From Acropora yongei (lineage: Eukaryota > Cnidaria > Anthozoa > Scleractinia > Acroporidae), in NCBI GenBank assembly GCA_014634225.1, contig BLFN01000134.1, forward strand, positions 2,402,477 to 2,412,476: a stretch of 10,000 nt of DNA, read 5' to 3'. Each line of letters starts with the position of its first letter. Position 1 is the stretch's first letter. The notes beneath the pieces were generated by a model. It had not been told where the DNA came from and did not search any database. It saw nothing but the letters and a program-made list of their open reading frames with translations. Made by a program: the position numbers and the translations under genes. Positions 8,019 through 10,000 of this stretch are shown here, one piece after another.

Positions 8019-8651
8019 CGAACGCATAATGAGTACACCTTGTAACGAAAACTGAAGATTGACGCAAATATTGAAAGGCTACTGTTCGTCTGGTATAGAA
8101 AGTTAAATGTGGAAACTTTGCATCAAATTGAAAATCTACGAAAACATGTGTGACAGGGGCGTCCGATTCCGAGTGTGGGACAGAAATGAATGAGAGACTT
8201 CCATGGCACCTCGACCTATCTCTTTTATGTGGGATCTCTAAAATTGGACCTGAACTTGCCTCGCTTTGATGACATGCACATTATATGCGTGGAATTACAA
8301 ACGTAAAAATAAATATGCACCAAGAAAAAGAACAAGCCCTGAATTGCTAGTTGAGACTGTTAAATTCAATAAACCTACGCCTCCCCAACAACATATCAAA
8401 ACAGGCGTCAAAATCATCATTAGCAAGAGCTAATTTTGTAAGCAATACGTCTCTATAAATTCGTGAGACTCCTGAATCCGAAATAACAGTGATTTGATAG
8501 CCTTGTGACCTAATAAAGGACGAATCAAAACTGAATGTGATAGGAATGGAGCTGACGGATCAACATAGATGACATAGAAAGAAATCTCTCTGGTCTTAAC
8601 CTTGCGATAGATAAAGTTGCTATGGATGGAAACTGTTTCTTTTTTTCACAG

Positions 8652-8824
8652 CTGTAGTCAGGCAGCTTCAAAAGCACTTAATAATGTTCAACGAACAAAT
8701 GGAAGGACATTGCACTTTGCTTGGTTTGGGAAAAAGTGAGGTGGAAGACAGCGAATTACTTCGAACGCTCTTCGTTTCCATCCCACTATCCTCAGAAAGC
8801 CGCCACGGAGGGTTCTTGGCCTAG
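8652..8824 (+). CDS. weak candidate exon, unidentified
   Basis: A T-rich acceptor (TTTCTTTTTTTCACAG, ending 8651) precedes a frame that stays open for 56 residues (VVRQLQKHLIMFNEQMEGHC, then TLLGLGKSEVEDSELLRTLF) to TAG at 8822-8824. The frame has acidic and leucine-rich character but matches nothing I know. A second frame on the same strand and a minus-strand frame overlap it. No partner exon is evident. Chance is a real possibility. Confidence 0.15.
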
Positions 8825-9062
8825 GGACTGCGCGGAGCAAATCAAAAATTGAATTTCCTAAGGGCAACTTCAGCAGATGACGTTGAATTTTCATTCCCTC
8901 TACGATATGAAATCACCCACACAAGGTTTACGTACTAAAAGGGTTGATATAATGAAGACCTTAAGTTGTATTTTTAAGCGAGGTCTTCCGTGCCGTGTAA
9001 AAGCGGTGAATAAAAAAAATTAAATAGCGTTCTTATCGCGTTGTCCCTTATATCTAAAGAAG

Positions 9063-9075
9063 TTACGTCATGTGA
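9063..9075. promoter_or_regulatory. CRE-like and E-box-like sites upstream of exon at 9139
   Basis: TTACGTCA (9063-9070) is one base off the CRE consensus TGACGTCA and overlaps TCATGTGA (9068-9075), an M-box/E-box-like word used by MiT/TFE-type bHLH factors. They lie about 65-75 bases before the ATG at 9139, a suitable place for proximal promoter elements. Motif match only. Confidence 0.4.
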
Positions 9076-9138
9076 TTTTGTTTCAAACATCTTTGGTGTC
9101 AGCTGGGTTCAGTTCGCACGGAAGTGGTTTTCACAGAC

Positions 9139-9257
9139 ATGGAAGACCTCCGTGATGGGGGTGACTTTCTCAACTCGCTTTTCCGCATACAGAACACTGA
9201 CCCCAACAGAGTGGCTACCCGCTTTAGAGAGTTATCTTGTACAGTCGCGAGTGACTC
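9139..9257 (+). CDS. probable first coding exon of an unidentified gene (partial, continues past window)
   Basis: ATG at 9139 opens a frame encoding MEDLRDGGDFLNSLFRIQNT, then DPNRVATRFRELSCTVASDS, and the next bases are the donor GTAAGA (9258-9263), after two bases of the next codon or with TAA read through if unspliced. Base composition rises in GC relative to the flanks and the peptide has a natural charge pattern. CRE-like and E-box-like sites lie 65-75 bases upstream. Without splicing it would be a 40-residue ORF ending at 9261, so a spliced first exon is the better reading. The intron would contain the GTATAGC array and the transposon-derived element. I do not recognise the protein; a helical-repeat N-terminus is possible but not shown. 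Longer overlapping frames in other phases are shadows. Confidence 0.45.
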
Positions 9258-9343
9258 GTAAGACATTCCAAATATACGAAAAAAATGTTGCATGATAACA
9301 CCAGAATGTATGGATCTGTTTAGCTCTGAAAAGCCCATTAACG

Positions 9344-9430
9344 GCCTGTAAAGCCCCGTATAGCTCTGTATAGCTGTATAGCTGTGTATAGCCCTGTATA
9401 GCTGTCACGTGTATAGCCTTGTATAACTGT
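9344..9430. repeat. degenerate GTATAGC array
   Basis: Six exact GTATAGC words plus GTAAAGC and GTATAAC relatives occur in under 90 bases, usually separated by T, TCT, TGT or CCT, with one CACGTG inserted (9407-9412). This is an irregular short tandem repeat. It generates a repetitive minus-strand reading (YTQLYSYTELYG) that is not a gene. Confidence 0.75.
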
Positions 9431-9494
9431 ATTTTGTATTTACCAAACCAGTGGATAGCAATTTTCCCGCGTTTTGATTGGCCCCCGTAACTAG

Positions 9495-9507
9495 GAATAT
9501 CCATGGA

Positions 9508-9512
<5 letters not shown>
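9495..9512. repeat. 18-bp perfect palindrome
   Basis: GAATATCCATGGATATTC is identical to its reverse complement. Its GAATATCC/GGATATTC halves recur in the palindrome at 9902-9925, suggesting a shared terminal motif of the element. Confidence 0.85.
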
Positions 9513-9536
<24 letters not shown>

Positions 9537-9591
<55 letters not shown>

Positions 9592-9596
9592 CGGTA

Positions 9597-9629
<33 letters not shown>

Positions 9630-9630
9630 G

Positions 9631-9674
<44 letters not shown>

Positions 9675-9743
9675 GAGACGCTTCGCATCTCGGTATATAT
9701 CCACCACTATTCATCTCCCCTTCAAGACCTTTTATTGGCTTAG
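9537..9743 (+). pseudogene. N-terminal fragment of DUF3504-like (KIAA1958/QRICH1-type) protein
   Basis: ATG at 9537 sits in a good context (AGAAAAATGG) and begins MARRFAKVSEEEIVAINEAV. This opening is, to my recollection, typical of the large Crypton-derived DUF3504 family of corals, in which a tyrosine-recombinase-like domain follows over several hundred residues. Here only about 20-35 residues look family-like (NTKAT at about residues 29-33 recalls the next conserved block); from about 9660 the frame runs through the hairpin and stops at 9741-9743 (68 residues in all). The body with the recombinase domain is absent. An upstream in-frame ATG at 9519 adds six residues. Best read as a truncated, non-functional copy inside a repeat. 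Confidence 0.5.
9661..9705. repeat. near-perfect 45-bp hairpin
   Basis: GGTGGATATATACCGAGA (9661-9678) and TCTCGGTATATATCCACC (9688-9705) are perfect 18-bp inverted repeats. Inside them one C-A mismatch and two more pairs leave a 3-base TTC loop. Such a stem would extrude or fold readily. It lies between the truncated frame and the element's right half. Confidence 0.9.
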
Positions 9744-9854
9744 CCATTATCGTATATATAAACGATAGCCTTCATTTGGCGCGAAAATATGCTCGGATAT
9801 TTGTCCGCGGACATTATATCTGTTCCGAGAAGCGAACAGTTTTCCAATCCTGTG

Positions 9855-9901
<47 letters not shown>

Positions 9902-9912
<11 letters not shown>

Positions 9913-9950
9913 TCGGATATTCCCCAGTTTTAGCTGGGGAAGATATTCCC

Positions 9951-9967
<17 letters not shown>
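9902..9967. repeat. palindromes in 26-bp direct repeat
   Basis: GGGGAATATCC (9902-9912) pairs with GGATATTCCCC (9915-9925). From 9916, a 26-bp unit beginning GATATTCCCCAGTTTTAGCT is present twice without change (9916-9941 and 9942-9967). The alternating ATATTCCCC and GGGGAATAT/GGGGAAGAT words let several overlapping stems form. Confidence 0.9.
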
Positions 9968-9992
<25 letters not shown>

Positions 9993-10000
9993 GCAATCGT

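Larger units (their letters stand above)
7649..9138. other. intergenic stretch with possible regulatory sites
   Basis: No gene is supported except the weak exon candidate at 8652-8824. At 7988-8018 there are RFX-like half-sites (GTTGCCA, GTTGCTATGG, GGTAAC) close together. Minus-strand frames at 7707-7892 and 8688-8894 look like chance. The part nearest 9138 carries promoter-like motifs described separately. Confidence 0.4.
9451..10000 (+). mobile_element. palindrome-rich transposon-derived element (Crypton/DUF3504-type remnant), runs to window edge
   Basis: The stretch starts near GTGGATAGCAATTTTCCCGC and runs to the window end. It holds, in order, an 18-bp perfect palindrome (9495-9512), the start of a DUF3504-like frame (9537), a 45-bp hairpin (9661-9705), smaller palindromes (TGTCCGCGGACA, 9802-9813) and a closing set of palindromes in direct repeat (9902-9967). 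GAATATCC/GGATATTC cores occur near both ends. The frame's start followed quickly by terminal-type palindromic DNA suggests a deletion derivative that lost the recombinase body. Abundant related repeats in corals are from memory. The right end may lie beyond the window, and no duplication can be checked. Confidence 0.55.

Noticed and set aside
8688..8894. 68-codon minus-strand frame
   Set aside because: Basic composition without any domain, and no splice or promoter signals on that strand.
9041..9504. Longer frames overlapping the exon at 9139 (plus 9041-9295, minus 9099-9338, minus 9232-9504)
   Set aside because: The plus frame begins at a non-ATG codon and the minus frames run through the donor or the GTATAGC array. 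The 9139 frame fits splice and promoter signals better.
9916..9967. CRISPR-like direct repeats
   Set aside because: Only two abutting 26-bp copies with no spacers, in an animal-type genome; they are part of a transposon-derived repeat.
1..10000. tRNA, rRNA, operon or phage-type system
   Set aside because: No cloverleaf or rRNA-like sequence was found, and introns plus a eukaryote-specific ER protein rule out a prokaryotic accessory region. I do not see an undescribed multi-gene system here.

Overview
This is eukaryotic, animal-type DNA. It is AT-rich, genes are split by GT-AG introns, long non-coding stretches dominate, and several small foldback (MITE-like) elements are present. The best-supported gene is a complete minus-strand MESD, the ER chaperone for LRP5/6-type Wnt co-receptors. 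Near the right edge lies a repeat carrying the start of a reading frame resembling the Crypton-derived DUF3504 (KIAA1958/QRICH1-like) proteins that are very numerous in corals and sea anemones. A ZAD-like zinc-binding frame and foldbacks of a kind I associate with coral genomes point the same way. A cnidarian, probably a stony coral, is my inference; species cannot be told.

Layout. 1-140: an open frame that may be the end of a plus-strand gene. 320-397: a possible 78-bp plus-strand exon. 887-1084: an almost completely palindromic foldback element. 1723-6332 (minus): MESD, three coding exons at 6332-6123, 3352-3102 and 1882-1723, 206 codons from the first ATG. Intron 2 (1883-3101) holds a 250-bp MITE-like element and a dense GATC-word repeat. 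Intron 1 (3353-6122) holds two opposite-facing copies of one repeat family and a possible plus-strand exon (5853-5986). 6386-7363: MESD upstream region with an AT-rich microsatellite. 7364-7648 (minus): ZAD-like frame that ends early. 7649-9138: mostly unassigned, with a weak exon candidate. 9139-9257 (plus): probable first coding exon of a gene that leaves the window, preceded by a CRE-like site. 9344-9430: degenerate GTATAGC array. 9451-10000: transposon-derived element rich in palindromes.

How the parts relate. MESD acts alone here; no functional link to its neighbours is visible. The other coding candidates are unidentified. The mobile-element material sits in introns and between genes, as expected in such genomes. 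I see no operon, CRISPR array, rRNA or tRNA.
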